Assembly: GCA_016839665.1 (NCBI GenBank)
Contig: JAEOTU010000076.1
Location: forward strand, 1 to 32,181
Direction: 5' to 3'
DNA: 32,181 nt
DNA from: Candidatus Hodarchaeota archaeon
Lineage (GTDB): Archaea > Asgardarchaeota > Heimdallarchaeia > Hodarchaeales > Hodarchaeaceae
Shown here: positions 7,726 through 16,720 of the stretch, in pieces
How the letters are laid out: every line of letters starts with the position of its first letter
How positions within the stretch are numbered: position 1 is the first letter of the stretch
Position numbers and translations under genes: made by a program
The notes under the pieces: model-generated
Seen by the model: the letters and a program-made list of their open reading frames with translations, nothing else
Databases searched by the model: none
What the model was told of the DNA's origin: nothing

Positions 7726-9921
7726 CTATTCTTCTTCTGATGAGTATTTAGGTTTTTCATCAGAATCGTAATGATATTGGGAAGCATAATCTTCTCTAAA
7801 ATCATTCAGAATTTTTTCCAAGTCGAGTTCGGAATTAGTTTGCGATTCAATTCCGTTTTTAGTTTGAGAAATTGCTAAGATTCTATTCCGACGAAGTTTT
7901 TCCCGAAGTTTTAATTCCCTTTTTCTAATCTCTTCTTTAATCTGTACATCTGTAAGGTAAAGTTCATCATAGACCCATAGCTCTAATGCTGGTTGATCTG
8001 ATATTTTGTCACGTTTTGAAAAATCTTTTAGAGGTAGTTGAACACAGGGAATACAATTTTCCTCAAACTGCTTTAACGCCTGATCAGAAAAATTAGCAGC
8101 TTTTTCTGGGATAATTACCCCTCTAATTCCAATATCAATGATTCTTTGAGCAGTTTGAGCCCCACCTCCGCTTGGATCAAGAACAAGCACAATATCTCCA
8201 TCATTCAAACCGTAATTTCTTTCCGTATCACGGATTGCAGACTCAGAAAAAAATTTCACAACTTTTAAAGGCATTTCTCGCCCCTGTACCCAAAAATTTT
8301 TAATTTGTTTCAGTTTTTCCATTTCTGCTTGGTTTTGACGAAGTTTCCGTCGAATTTCTTGGTTTTCATCCATAATCCTCCCCACTTCCCGTTTCACTGC
8401 CTCCGAAATCTTTTTATTCATCTGTTCTGAGTGTTTTAGTCGCTCACGCTCAAATCTATCCTTCCATCTCTTGATTTCAATAGCTTTTTCCCGCGATTGG
8501 TGCCGCCAGTGATTAGCTTCCTGATTTAGCTCATCCATTTCTTCATAAATTGCTTCAATTTTTACTTGTAGCATATCATTTTCATGTTTTAATGAAAGAG
8601 TCAACTGATCGTGCTCTTCTTCAGCTATAGAACTCTTTTGGGCATTTATTTTCCCTTGCGTCATCTCAATCGCATTGGAAATACTGTTTCCTGATATGAC
8701 AAGTCTCTGAATTTCAGATAACCATGATATTAAAGCAGGATGGAATTCTCGCACGGTGCTATTGATCTTTTCTAATTGCTCCTTCATTAAATTAAAAGCC
8801 TTAATTGCTCCAAAAAGAGCATCTCGCTCATGAGAATTCAGGTGACCATAATTAACCGTCAGATCGCTATAATTATGCAAATATTCCCGTTTAGCAGCTG
8901 CTGATGTAAGAATAGAAGGAGAAATTAACTTTGAGCCAGTGATTTTGGCAACTTTTTCTACTGTTGCAGGAACAGGGATCACATCAGCAGCAACACAGCA
9001 GATCTTGCCAAATTTTGAGGCCGTTCTGATTATTTCTGAAATTCCACATTCTCTTTTGGACTTTAAATGTAGTACATGACCTTTCATCAAATCAATGACA
9101 GCTATACCAGTTGTTGTACCAGGATCTATTCCTAAAATGATATTCCGAAGTGAACGGCTCGCTGGTGCAATGGTTACGTCAAGTGGCCGAAAATCAAGAT
9201 TAGATTTTGTTATACGTTCCAAGATAACCCTCACAAGATCAGTTGTGAGAGGTTTGATTAAAGTCTTAATATCAGAAATTAAGTGCTTTTCTAATTGCGC
9301 AATGTAGACTCTCCGTTGAGGATATTCAAATATTTCCCACGTAATCCCTTTTTCCCGCAATATCTGCTCTACTTCATCGGCTGCTTGATGAACCGCAGTA
9401 CGACTAATACGTTCGTAGCGAGGTGCTGACCAACCTCCGCGGCCATGACTCTTTTTCTTGGAGATTACTATTCGAATCTCTTCTTCAAAGGCAATGATCT
9501 CATGCCCAACACGTTTTTGACATAATCGGGCACAAATTTCAGCAGTTTCGACAGAGTTAAATTTTTGAGAACTAGGAAAATTTAATTCTTTTTTCAACTT
9601 GTGTTTTCTTGAAAGGGTCGTAATCTTCTCCATTCCTGTTCGTGGGTTTCCTGTAACTTGAACCAAAGTGGTACTTGGAGGTATTACCTTAAGAAATCTA
9701 ATAATCCCCTGAGCATTTGGTGCCAATTCAAAAATGTTGTCTATTGCAATATAATCAGGTTTCAAATCCTTAATTTTCTGGTACAAAGCGCGTTTATCGA
9801 TTTTTGGATATTTATTTACACGATTAAGAGTGAGGACAACAAGCGAAAAAATAGAGTCCCTCTTACCCTTATGAGACTTAGCTAAAATATCCAATCCAAA
9901 AATAATATCCGATTCTGGCAT
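7726..9921 (-). CDS. DUF460 / COG2433 protein with RNase H-like fold and coiled coil
   Basis: Conserved archaeal protein of 731 aa, annotated by family as a possible RNase H-like nuclease or resolvase-like protein; no activity is established to my knowledge. A first RNase H-like segment starts FGLDIL (D11) and continues to AIDNIFE (D61). A second, clearer one begins ILGIDPGTTTGIAV (D266), followed by AADVIPVPATVEKVA (D313) and HERDALFGA (D367), a typical spread of metal-binding acids. Residues about 430-545 are a long coiled coil rich in E, K, R and Q. A folded C-terminal domain follows (about 550-655), then a charged tail. Start ATG 9921. A remnant of its first codons (ATG-TCA-GAA-TCT) also occurs at 12078, next to intact RIO2, evidence that RIO2 once preceded it directly. 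Confidence 0.9.
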   Translation of the reverse strand: MPESDIIFGLDILAKSHKGKRDSIFSLVVLTLNRVNKYPKIDKRALYQKIKDLKPDYIAIDNIFELAPNAQGIIRFLKVIPPSTTLVQVTGNPRTGMEKITTLSRKHKLKKELNFPSSQKFNSVETAEICARLCQKRVGHEIIAFEEEIRIVISKKKSHGRGGWSAPRYERISRTAVHQAADEVEQILREKGITWEIFEYPQRRVYIAQLEKHLISDIKTLIKPLTTDLVRVILERITKSNLDFRPLDVTIAPASRSLRNIILGIDPGTTTGIAVIDLMKGHVLHLKSKRECGISEIIRTASKFGKICCVAADVIPVPATVEKVAKITGSKLISPSILTSAAAKREYLHNYSDLTVNYGHLNSHERDALFGAIKAFNLMKEQLEKINSTVREFHPALISWLSEIQRLVISGNSISNAIEMTQGKINAQKSSIAEEEHDQLTLSLKHENDMLQVKIEAIYEEMDELNQEANHWRHQSREKAIEIKRWKDRFERERLKHSEQMNKKISEAVKREVGRIMDENQEIRRKLRQNQAEMEKLKQIKNFWVQGREMPLKVVKFFSESAIRDTERNYGLNDGDIVLVLDPSGGGAQTAQRIIDIGIRGVIIPEKAANFSDQALKQFEENCIPCVQLPLKDFSKRDKISDQPALELWVYDELYLTDVQIKEEIRKRELKLREKLRRNRILAISQTKNGIESQTNSELDLEKILNDFREDYASQYHYDSDEKPKYSSEEE

Positions 9922-10200
9922 ACTTACAAAACCGAGTGTGACTTAGAGATTATCAAAATCTGAATATTTCATTTTCAATCCGTCAATATTTATCTTAGCA
10001 GTCATTTGGAACTTTTTCTAAAAATAATTAAGAATGTAATTGACATCTCTTGTGGAGATTCGATTAGGCTGGTTTGACGCTGTTTTGATATATTGAATAT
10101 TGTATTCGCTCAGGTTCCCATGAATATAACCATATTTGACTACATTTTTTATTTCATTTAGTAAATTATCAAACAAGGTTAAAATATTATCTTCAGTTTC
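9911..10200. repeat. Imperfect direct repeat, copy 1 (RIO2 3' end / DUF460 start)
   Basis: This stretch matches 12068-12400 in the same orientation, with scattered substitutions and one 42-base deletion here. It covers the first bases of DUF460, the short spacer after RIO2, and the RIO2 C-terminal coding region. Shared runs include gattctg-cat, cgagtgt-act, cagtcatttggaacttttt and ataattaagaatgt. The two copies flank the secreted phosphoesterase gene at 10366-11985. Confidence 0.85.
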
Positions 10201-10257
10201 TACAAATGTTACCGCTGCTCCAATTTTATGATGTAGAGCTAAAACAATTAAAATCAA
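9943..10257 (-). pseudogene. Decayed 3' fragment of RIO2 kinase
   Basis: The minus-strand translation matches the last third of the intact RIO2 at 12101-13009: ETEDNILTLFDNLLNEIKN, then GYIHGNLSEYNI, then NQPNRISTRDVNYILNYF. Damage is plain. The catalytic Asp of HGD is Asn. An in-frame 42-base deletion removes 14 residues including the metal-binding Asp of FFDWPQ. A Lys codon has become TAG at 10018-10020. Reading through that stop, 24 more codons still match and end at TAA 9943-9945, exactly where the intact copy ends. The N-terminal two thirds is absent. Short runs are still identical, but overall divergence suggests the duplication is not recent. It directly precedes DUF460, the likely ancestral position of RIO2. 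Confidence 0.88.
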
Positions 10258-10365
10258 ATTTCATACACATCTTAAATATAAATCAAAAAATCTGTTACAC
10301 AACGTGTTCATTCCATTATATCCCAGTTATGGATTGAAATTATCATTAAATGGTTGGCGATTGAA

Positions 10366-11985
10366 ATGAAATCCAAATCTATTCCAATGTTCATGATTTT
10401 ATTATCATTTTCCAGTTTTTATTATGGATGTTCTCTTGAAAAATCTATTGGAAGTACAACAAGTGCTGCAGCCATTATTATTCGTGGCCCCTCACTGTCA
10501 ATGGTTACCCAAAATTCTGTAATGATTTCATGGTGGACTAAAAACAGCGGCTCAAGCATAGTACATTATGGAACAGATCAAGCATTAAAAAAACAAGTTA
10601 GTAACAGTGAATCAGTTAAGAATCATGAAATACAATTAAATAACCTTGAATTTAATTCCACTTACTATTATCAAGTAGAAACAGATGGCACCAAAAGCAA
10701 TACCTATCAGTTTAAAACAGCCCCAGGGTTTAGCGATTCTTTCAAGTTTATAATTTGTGGTGATAACCGTGGAGGAACAGATTTTGAACAACCAGATGTT
10801 TTTTCAGATATTGTTGCAAACATGGTCTCTGCAAAACCTGATCTAATCTTTGCTTTGGGAGATCTTATCCACAATGATGATGAATATGAATCTGATTTTG
10901 ATTTCTTACAAAAACAATGGGACGCTTTTTTTGATATTATTGATGATGCAACTCATGAAATTCCTTGGATTTATATCATCGGCAATCATGATGCTCCAGA
11001 AAACTTTGGTGAAAGCTCTTTCACTGAAGTTTTTGTCCAACCAAAAGAACCTGACCCTTATGAACGCTATTTCTCCTTTGATTATGGTCCAGTCCACTTT
11101 ATTGTGCTTGATACCGAGCTTGTCAGTTATCAAATAACTGGTGATCAATGGGAGTGGTTACAACAAGATTTAGCCGAAAATAGACAATCTTTACATACTT
11201 TCATTTTAATGCATAAACCTCTAACTTCCCCATACATTCCACCCTATTGGGTTAGCCAAAGAGGACTTTACACTTATCCTAATCTCGGACAAAAATTCCA
11301 AGAACTCTGTGAAAACCATTCAGTCACTGGAATACTTGTTGCCCATGATCACATGTATCATTACGATTTAATTGGCAATCGAAATCTTTCACAAATAGTA
11401 TCTGCTGGAGCTGGTGCTCCTCTCTATGCCCCAGCAAATGAGGGTGGTATAAATCATCATGTTGAGCTAGAGGTTGACTGGAAAACCATTTCTATAAAAG
11501 TCGTTGATGCTAATGGTAGTATATTTGATGAATACCAGCTAAACACCCCTTATGACCTAAAAATTTCAAATCAGACGAATATTGAGTCAGTTACCCTCTC
11601 ATCTAGTAATATGATGCCCAACGATTCCTTATCAGTGATTTCCACAGTAACAGGTATTAATACATCTGATGTTAGGCTATTTTATTCTTATGATGATTTT
11701 CAGTGGCAAAATGTTAGCATGACAAAGGTTGAACAAGAATATAATGCTATTATTGATGACTTGCAGTTAACTGATCATGGGAGACTCTATATTTTTGCTC
11801 AAGACACTCGAGGAAACATTATAGTTTCAGATTTGTATCCGTTCACAGTAAGCGTAGAGGAAAATACGACTACAACAACAACAACCCTGAGCACTAGTAG
11901 TGGTCAAACGCCAGCATTTAGTTTATTTATTGTATTTCTAGCAATACTTTTCCTTCGTAAGCGAAAAAGAAATAAGTTTTCTTAA
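10366..11985 (+). CDS. Secreted metallophosphoesterase with purple-acid-phosphatase-like N-domain
   Basis: Exported phosphohydrolase, 539 aa from ATG 10366 (MKSKSIPMFMILLSF), chosen because a signal segment follows at once; a TTG lies four codons upstream. FYYGC at 18-22 could be a lipobox. Residues about 41-118 form an FN3-like domain (SVMISWWTKNSGSSIVHYG, TYYYQVETDG), as in purple acid phosphatases. The calcineurin-like domain has GDNR (132-135), GDLIHN (165-170), GNHD (206-209), MHK (282-284) and AHDH (326-329), so the two-metal site is complete. An Ig-like part and a Thr run lead to a C-terminal membrane segment after TPAFS and the tail RKRKRNK. The gene is framed by the RIO2 duplication and reads opposite to both neighbours. 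The substrate is unknown. Confidence 0.9.
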   Translation: MKSKSIPMFMILLSFSSFYYGCSLEKSIGSTTSAAAIIIRGPSLSMVTQNSVMISWWTKNSGSSIVHYGTDQALKKQVSNSESVKNHEIQLNNLEFNSTYYYQVETDGTKSNTYQFKTAPGFSDSFKFIICGDNRGGTDFEQPDVFSDIVANMVSAKPDLIFALGDLIHNDDEYESDFDFLQKQWDAFFDIIDDATHEIPWIYIIGNHDAPENFGESSFTEVFVQPKEPDPYERYFSFDYGPVHFIVLDTELVSYQITGDQWEWLQQDLAENRQSLHTFILMHKPLTSPYIPPYWVSQRGLYTYPNLGQKFQELCENHSVTGILVAHDHMYHYDLIGNRNLSQIVSAGAGAPLYAPANEGGINHHVELEVDWKTISIKVVDANGSIFDEYQLNTPYDLKISNQTNIESVTLSSSNMMPNDSLSVISTVTGINTSDVRLFYSYDDFQWQNVSMTKVEQEYNAIIDDLQLTDHGRLYIFAQDTRGNIIVSDLYPFTVSVEENTTTTTTTLSTSSGQTPAFSLFIVFLAILFLRKRKRNKFS

Positions 11986-12067
11986 AATCTTCAAGTGGTA
12001 AGAGACTTATTTGAATCTGAAGAGAATTTTCTTAAGAGGAGTATTTTCACCCCCAATCCTTAACTTA

Positions 12068-12400
12068 GATTCTGACATACTTGCAAAAAACGAGTGTAAC
12101 TCAAAGAATATTAATGTCTAAATATTTTAATATCAAATCCTCAATGTTTATCTTAATAGTCATTTGGAACTTTTTCTTAAAATAATTAAGAATGTTATTG
12201 ACATCTCTTGTTAAGATTCGCTCAGCCTGGTTCGACTCTGTTGTGATATATTGAGGCCAGTCAAAAAAGACTGGGTATTCGTCTTCGTTTAACCGAATGT
12301 TGTATTCACTCAGGTCACCATGAATATATCCACTTTTGACTGCTTTTTCTAATTCGTTCAAAATATTATCAAATAATGTTAAGACATCATCTTCAGTTTC
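12068..12400. repeat. Imperfect direct repeat, copy 2 (RIO2 3' end / DUF460 start remnant)
   Basis: Counterpart of 9911-10200. It holds the intact RIO2 C-terminal codons, the spacer after the gene, and a leftover start, ATG-TCA-GAA-TCT at 12078-12067, that matches the first codons of DUF460 (ATG-CCA-GAA-TCG). Beyond 12067 the match to DUF460 stops abruptly, which marks a breakpoint. Confidence 0.82.
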
Positions 12401-13009
12401 AAATTCAGATTTCTTTATGCGGTATAAATCCTGCCCCGTAACAATATGCATTGCTACAATATGCCGATTTTGGGCAATGGGTTTTGGAACACTGACTCCA
12501 GCTCTAAAAAGCTCATTCAGTGCTTCAAACTCTCTTTCTGCTGATAAGCGACTTTCATAGAGAGGTGAGATGTGGCGTTTCTCGGCAAGAAACGCCCGCG
12601 CTTTCTTGGTAGCACGGAAATCTAATTTTCCTAAACGATGCATTTTAATTATAAATTCAAATCCCTCATCATCCACAGCCAGTCGGAGGTCACTTTCCTT
12701 CCCCGCTCCAATTTCTGGGCCGATTTGCGCAACTACTCCCTTCTCCACTAATGCCTTCAATGCCAAAGCATCGTACCCAATGAATGTTAAAGCTGTTCCA
12801 GAATAATGACGCTGTACTAGAAACACTAATTTATACCCTCGGAGTCGAGTTAAGGCCGCTTGAATCTTCTTTTCATTATAATGCAAATAGGTTGCGATCT
12901 CCTCCGTTGGTACAAACTCATATTTAGCCATTAAAACTTCAATCACTGACAATATTCTGAAATCAAATTGAGTGAGTTTAAGAAAAAAATCTAGTATTGT
13001 CAGCGGCAT
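12101..13009 (-). CDS. rio2: RIO2-type atypical serine protein kinase/ATPase
   Basis: RIO2 acts in late maturation of the small ribosomal subunit in eukaryotes and archaea. Protein 302 aa, usual archaeal length. A winged-helix domain covers about residues 1-90 (VPTEEIATYLHYNEKKIQ). The kinase part has the glycine loop IGAGKESD (100-107), the ATP-binding Lys in IIKMHRLG (K122), NRHIVAMHIVTG as hinge region, the catalytic loop HGDLSEYN (230-237) and the metal-binding Asp of FFDWPQ (D250). Start ATG 13009. Its downstream partner was probably DUF460, now 2.2 kb away behind a secreted phosphoesterase gene and a decayed copy of this gene's own 3' end. It is the only housekeeping gene among the surface-protein genes. 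Confidence 0.95.
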   Translation of the reverse strand: MPLTILDFFLKLTQFDFRILSVIEVLMAKYEFVPTEEIATYLHYNEKKIQAALTRLRGYKLVFLVQRHYSGTALTFIGYDALALKALVEKGVVAQIGPEIGAGKESDLRLAVDDEGFEFIIKMHRLGKLDFRATKKARAFLAEKRHISPLYESRLSAEREFEALNELFRAGVSVPKPIAQNRHIVAMHIVTGQDLYRIKKSEFETEDDVLTLFDNILNELEKAVKSGYIHGDLSEYNIRLNEDEYPVFFDWPQYITTESNQAERILTRDVNNILNYFKKKFQMTIKINIEDLILKYLDINIL

Positions 13010-13321
13010 AGTTAACCCTTGAATAAGTCAGTAAGTGCAACTGTCGTCATCAGTCCATTGAATCAGAAATATCTGATCCTTTAACCTCGGTAGACCGTCT
13101 TTATCATCATAGGGGAGAGCAAAGATGTAAAAAAAGCTTTGCAATCTACCCATCTTGCTTTGTTATGACTTATTAGATTAGTTCTATTTTAGTTTTTTAT
13201 TTGAGAATTTGATATCACATAATTCTTCTGGTTTTGTTTGAATAGTATTTTGCAATGCGTCAATTAATCTAATTCCTATATTATGCTGTTAAAAATTTTC
13301 TATGAGATTTTAGGAAATTTG
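13010..13321. other. Intergenic stretch upstream of RIO2
   Basis: These 312 bases contain no convincing reading frame. They serve as upstream region of RIO2 on the minus strand and downstream region of the 13322-14800 phosphoesterase. A/T-rich runs occur around 13180-13220. On the minus strand there are C/D-box-like words (ATGATGA at 13110-13104, TGATGA at 13052-13047, CTGA at 13031-13028), but the spacing is wrong for a standard sRNA. Confidence 0.5.
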
Positions 13322-14800
13322 TCAAGGTTTTTTGGGTTTTGTCTTTAAAAAGGATATAACACAGATAATAAAAATGACCAAATCGAACCCACTTGAAGTT
13401 TTATGGTCAGAAGAGGTAATTGATAGCGAAGTTGAAGAAGTTAAAGAGTGTGTGGAGTTTTCTTCAATTTTTGGGATTAGAACAACACTACTGCTTTTAT
13501 TTTCCATTGCAGGCACATCGGTCTGAAAAATGACTAGAGTGTGCGTACCATTATATAATAGATCTACATTAGAGACATTAGTTCCAGTGCTTTCTTCCCA
13601 TAATTCTGGTACAGTGATTGTTTGAGTCAGATTCGTGAAACTCCTAGGTAAATCATTATTTATTTCGCTTTTACAAATTATTTGCTTTTTTCCTTCACCA
13701 TAACTCCATTCAGAATGAGCGGAAAGATGTCCTGTCTCTATTTCGGGTTCATAAGAAGTAACATTACCGTTATCAACATGAATGAGGCGATAATGGCCAG
13801 GTTCTCCAGGATTTAGTTCGATTGAGTTGTCAGTGACTATTTCCAACGTGGAACCTACTGTGCGAACATTGCCACTATGTTCATGGCCTAACAGGCAAAC
13901 ATCTATCTGGCCACTGTTGTAAAGATTTGGAAATTGGTTGTTACCATAATCAGAATGGACAAAAAAGAATCGGAGATCTGCTGGGGATTTTAAAGCACTT
14001 AGAATGTTGTTAATTTGGGTTGTTCTTAACCCATTATCATCTTCCTGACATGTTCCTACAAATAGGGAATTCTTATAGGTGAAAGAAACTATTAGATCTA
14101 AAGGAGCTAAATATTGTTCCCACACGTCATTTCCTGTTGTCCAGAAATCATGATTTCCGTTGATAATATATACAGGTACTTCTAATCTTTGTAGTAATGC
14201 TATTGCAAGTGGTAATTGATCTGCTGGTGTACTAGGGTTGGGATAGATGTACCCTTCTATTAAATCGCCAGTAAAGATAGCAAAATCTGGATGAATGAGG
14301 TTGATTTCGTCAATTAATTGAAGAACTTTCTCCGTTCGATCATCCAATCCATTGATATGAATATCTGTAAAATGGATAAAAGAAAACTGATTTGTGAGTC
14401 CTGTCGGAATTACTTGAACAGCATTCCAAACCGTCAACAAGGTACTTCCCTCTTCAAGTGTTAAATCATATAGTAGAGGCAAAGTATCTTCTGGGATTCG
14501 AACTGTGAATTCTTCTATGTCTCCGTTTATAGTGGGAACACCTACTTTCCCTAATATAACTTGGCTAAAATTATTTTTGAGATAAAAAGCTGGTGTGTCC
14601 AAAGTGGATCCGTTTAAATCCACTATAATAATAATTGTCTCTCCCGCGCAAACTTTCTGTGGACTTACTGAAGATGGGGTTAGAATTCGTCCTAAGAACA
14701 CTGAACTTGCATTACTGTTTGTTACAATTAGTGTTGAGTAACTCACGCTCAAAACAATTGCTAGAAAGAGAATAGTCTTCCATATGTTGTCTAAATGCAT
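13322..14800 (-). CDS. Surface-anchored calcineurin-like metallophosphoesterase
   Basis: Exported phosphohydrolase of 492 aa. The N-terminal hydrophobic segment (about 8-24, ILFLAIVLSVSYSTLIV) is a signal peptide or anchor. Residues about 40-132 form an Ig-like beta domain. The catalytic domain has TDIH (145-148), GDLIEG (178-183), NGNHDFW (214-220), FVHSDY with H282, and GHEH (305-308), so all usual metal ligands are present. The part after about residue 330 is a beta-rich domain with several NxT/S sequons, then a Ser/Thr-rich stalk. The C-terminus is SSGFD, a hydrophobic segment and KTKPKKP. It differs from the 10366-11985 enzyme in domain order and is not a close copy. The next gene upstream on the same strand is another phosphoesterase that has its own terminator. 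Confidence 0.9.
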   Translation of the reverse strand: MHLDNIWKTILFLAIVLSVSYSTLIVTNSNASSVFLGRILTPSSVSPQKVCAGETIIIIVDLNGSTLDTPAFYLKNNFSQVILGKVGVPTINGDIEEFTVRIPEDTLPLLYDLTLEEGSTLLTVWNAVQVIPTGLTNQFSFIHFTDIHINGLDDRTEKVLQLIDEINLIHPDFAIFTGDLIEGYIYPNPSTPADQLPLAIALLQRLEVPVYIINGNHDFWTTGNDVWEQYLAPLDLIVSFTYKNSLFVGTCQEDDNGLRTTQINNILSALKSPADLRFFFVHSDYGNNQFPNLYNSGQIDVCLLGHEHSGNVRTVGSTLEIVTDNSIELNPGEPGHYRLIHVDNGNVTSYEPEIETGHLSAHSEWSYGEGKKQIICKSEINNDLPRSFTNLTQTITVPELWEESTGTNVSNVDLLYNGTHTLVIFQTDVPAMENKSSSVVLIPKIEENSTHSLTSSTSLSITSSDHKTSSGFDLVIFIICVISFLKTKPKKP

Positions 14801-14938
14801 AAAAATCTCTTCTTAGTTTTGAGTACAATGTTTGTCAATTTTAGCACTTTTGAAGATATTTGGTTTAAAAGAAGACTCAACCTTAGCATCTTAAATAATT
14901 AGCGTCAACTTACGACTAAGGATCGAGGGGGTTCTGAT

Positions 14939-14976
14939 AAAAAAAAGTACTAGTGGAAGGATGAATCTCTTCCACT
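14939..14976 (-). terminator. Hairpin plus T8 terminator after the 14995-16368 gene
   Basis: On the minus strand an 8-bp perfect stem AGTGGAAG/CTTCCACT with a 9-base loop (14976-14952) is followed a few bases later by eight T. It begins about 18 bases after the stop codon of the phosphoesterase gene. The T-tract suits archaeal termination, and the hairpin may add 3'-end stability. Confidence 0.7.
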
Positions 14977-14994
14977 ATATTGAATCGAGAGTCT

Positions 14995-16368
14995 TTACGG
15001 GAATCTGCTTCTTTTACGATGAATCAAGATCAGACTTATTCCGAGGATGCTAAAAAACGTGACAATTAGTTCAAATCCAGGACCAGCAGCGGATGTAGCA
15101 GCTATTACCTTCACTGAGACAGAATCAGTTACAGAATTGCCGTTTTCATCTTCAGCACTGATCGCTAAAACATAATCTCCTTCTGTTAAGCTATCTAATG
15201 AATAAACAATAGCTACACCACTTTGCCATGATCCAGTGGCTACCTCAGTTCCATCTTGATCTATTGAATAAGTCCCTGGATTGGCATCCGTTACGGTCCA
15301 GCTTACATTGTTTCCTGTTGTTCCTTCAGTCATTGTTACGTCATTAGGCGAAGTAATTGTTGGAAGATAAATATCCGCTGCTGGGGCGGCTATAGAAAAT
15401 TCGTACACAGTAGATCCATTTGCAACGATGACATCAACATCAAAACCTGCTTCAGTTGCTTCAATAAGGCATACACCATATGTGTCTCCAAAATAAAAAT
15501 CGGTCCCAAGCAATTCCTCTTTTACCCAGTTACCATTAGGGTTTGGTAATGTCAATGCAGCTGTTCCAGCTCCCATAATCATATAATCTGTGTCATTCCT
15601 CACTGTGTGATAAAAATGGTGGTCATGGCCTTGAAAAACGAAATCAACACCATTTGCTACAAATAGATCGTGGAATATAGCCCGTATCGGACGATAATCA
15701 CTTAGAGTACGTGCGTTATTTACTCCCCATGCAGGACGGTGCATCATTACGACAATTCTATCAATATCATTTGCCGCAAAATCAGCCTGTAACCAAGCCA
15801 TTTGTTCAGCTCGACGTGTTGCATTTTTATCGTGAGCATCTGCGAGATCAAGAAAATCTGTATTTAACACGATAAAGTGTGTATCATTTTGGGGACTATT
15901 GAAACTGTAATAAACCTCATTTCCAGGATTTTCTACGTTTGCTTTGAAAGTGACAAGGTCTATATCGGCTCCTGTTCCTGTTGCACTTTCATATTCGTGA
16001 TTCCCTGCAGCATAGTAAATCGGCACTTGACCAGCGATGGACTGCATCTCTGGCCAATAATAGTCATCATATTCGCTTTGATCTGCACCGCTATCAACCA
16101 TATCTCCGCAATGCAAAATAAAACTGATTTGATGAGTACCCATGAGGTTTTCTATGAGTCCTGCACAAGCCTCTAATCCCGCGTTATCACCTTCGGGAGT
16201 GTTCCGTGTATCACCGAATGCTATGAATTTGTACGGTTTAAAATCAGCGATTTTCAAACGGGGTGTAGTAGCACCAATAGGGGTGCTATTCCCCATTGCA
16301 AAACCTAAAACAGTAATTGTCATAATAACAGTTAGTAATAGTTTCTTTTTCAATGTTCTTACCTTCAT
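14995..16368 (-). CDS. Surface-anchored metallophosphoesterase with PGF-type C-terminal tail
   Basis: Exported phosphohydrolase, 457 aa from ATG 16368. That start opens directly into a signal peptide (MKVRTLKKKLLLTVIMTIT). A longer frame from TTG 16443 would add 25 polar residues in front, which fits export poorly. The catalytic domain comes first: GDTR (52-55), GDMVD (88-92), GNHE (122-125), MMHR with H210, and GHDH (247-250), a complete metallophosphoesterase site. Residues about 330-430 form an Ig-like domain (TSPNDVTMTEGTTGNNVSWT). The end is AAGPGFE, a membrane segment and HRKRSRFP, resembling PGF-CTERM tails. It is divergent from the PHP-domain gene at 16721, with 352 bases between, and is followed by a clear terminator. 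Confidence 0.92.
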   Translation of the reverse strand: MKVRTLKKKLLLTVIMTITVLGFAMGNSTPIGATTPRLKIADFKPYKFIAFGDTRNTPEGDNAGLEACAGLIENLMGTHQISFILHCGDMVDSGADQSEYDDYYWPEMQSIAGQVPIYYAAGNHEYESATGTGADIDLVTFKANVENPGNEVYYSFNSPQNDTHFIVLNTDFLDLADAHDKNATRRAEQMAWLQADFAANDIDRIVVMMHRPAWGVNNARTLSDYRPIRAIFHDLFVANGVDFVFQGHDHHFYHTVRNDTDYMIMGAGTAALTLPNPNGNWVKEELLGTDFYFGDTYGVCLIEATEAGFDVDVIVANGSTVYEFSIAAPAADIYLPTITSPNDVTMTEGTTGNNVSWTVTDANPGTYSIDQDGTEVATGSWQSGVAIVYSLDSLTEGDYVLAISAEDENGNSVTDSVSVKVIAATSAAGPGFELIVTFFSILGISLILIHRKRSRFP

Positions 16369-16720
16369 ATACGCTATAGAAATGTATATACGACGGTTTA
16401 AGGTGTTTTTCTTATTAATATTTATTTGCTTATATCTCAACAAATAATTATCTTCTAAATTTAATCATTTGATAGAGTTCTGATATTTTCAACAATGTGA
16501 AAAATCGTTAGTTTAGCTATTGATTCTAAAAAAAATTCTCAATAATGATAACTGTAAACATTTAGTTACCTGTTTCTCCCCTATCTCTATATAGAAAAGA
16601 GTATTTGTAATTTTTTACAAACTTGTTGTTCTTTTTTGCTTGATTATAATTTTCTCAAAAAATCCTTTTAATTGAGAATCTAAATATTACAACAGAAAAT
16701 TTATCAGGATTTGATCTAGT
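16369..16720. promoter_or_regulatory. Divergent intergenic region between two surface-hydrolase genes
   Basis: No gene is visible. The stretch must hold the promoters of the minus-strand phosphoesterase (start 16368) and the plus-strand PHP gene (start 16721). It is very A/T-rich. AT-only elements suitable for TBP are AATAAATATTAATAAG on the minus strand (about 16427-16412) and TCTAAATATT on the plus strand (about 16679-16688). No ribosome binding site is seen for either gene. The assignments are tentative. Confidence 0.35.

Noticed and set aside
10018..10257. A 79-codon open frame on the minus strand that could be called a small kinase-like gene
   Set aside because: It aligns with the C-terminal third of the intact RIO2 gene, lacks the metal-binding Asp, has HGN in place of HGD, and homology continues past its TAG stop. 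It is a pseudogene fragment.
13028..13110. C/D-box-like words on the minus strand upstream of RIO2 (ATGATGA, CTGA, TGATGA, CTGA)
   Set aside because: The first guide interval would be about 37 bases instead of about 12, and the total length is larger than typical archaeal C/D sRNAs. Chance in AT-rich DNA is more likely.
16383..16390. TATATACA just upstream of the 16368 start, suggesting a leaderless transcript
   Set aside because: Its centre is only about 18 bases from the ATG, too close for the usual archaeal TATA-to-start distance of about 26 bases.
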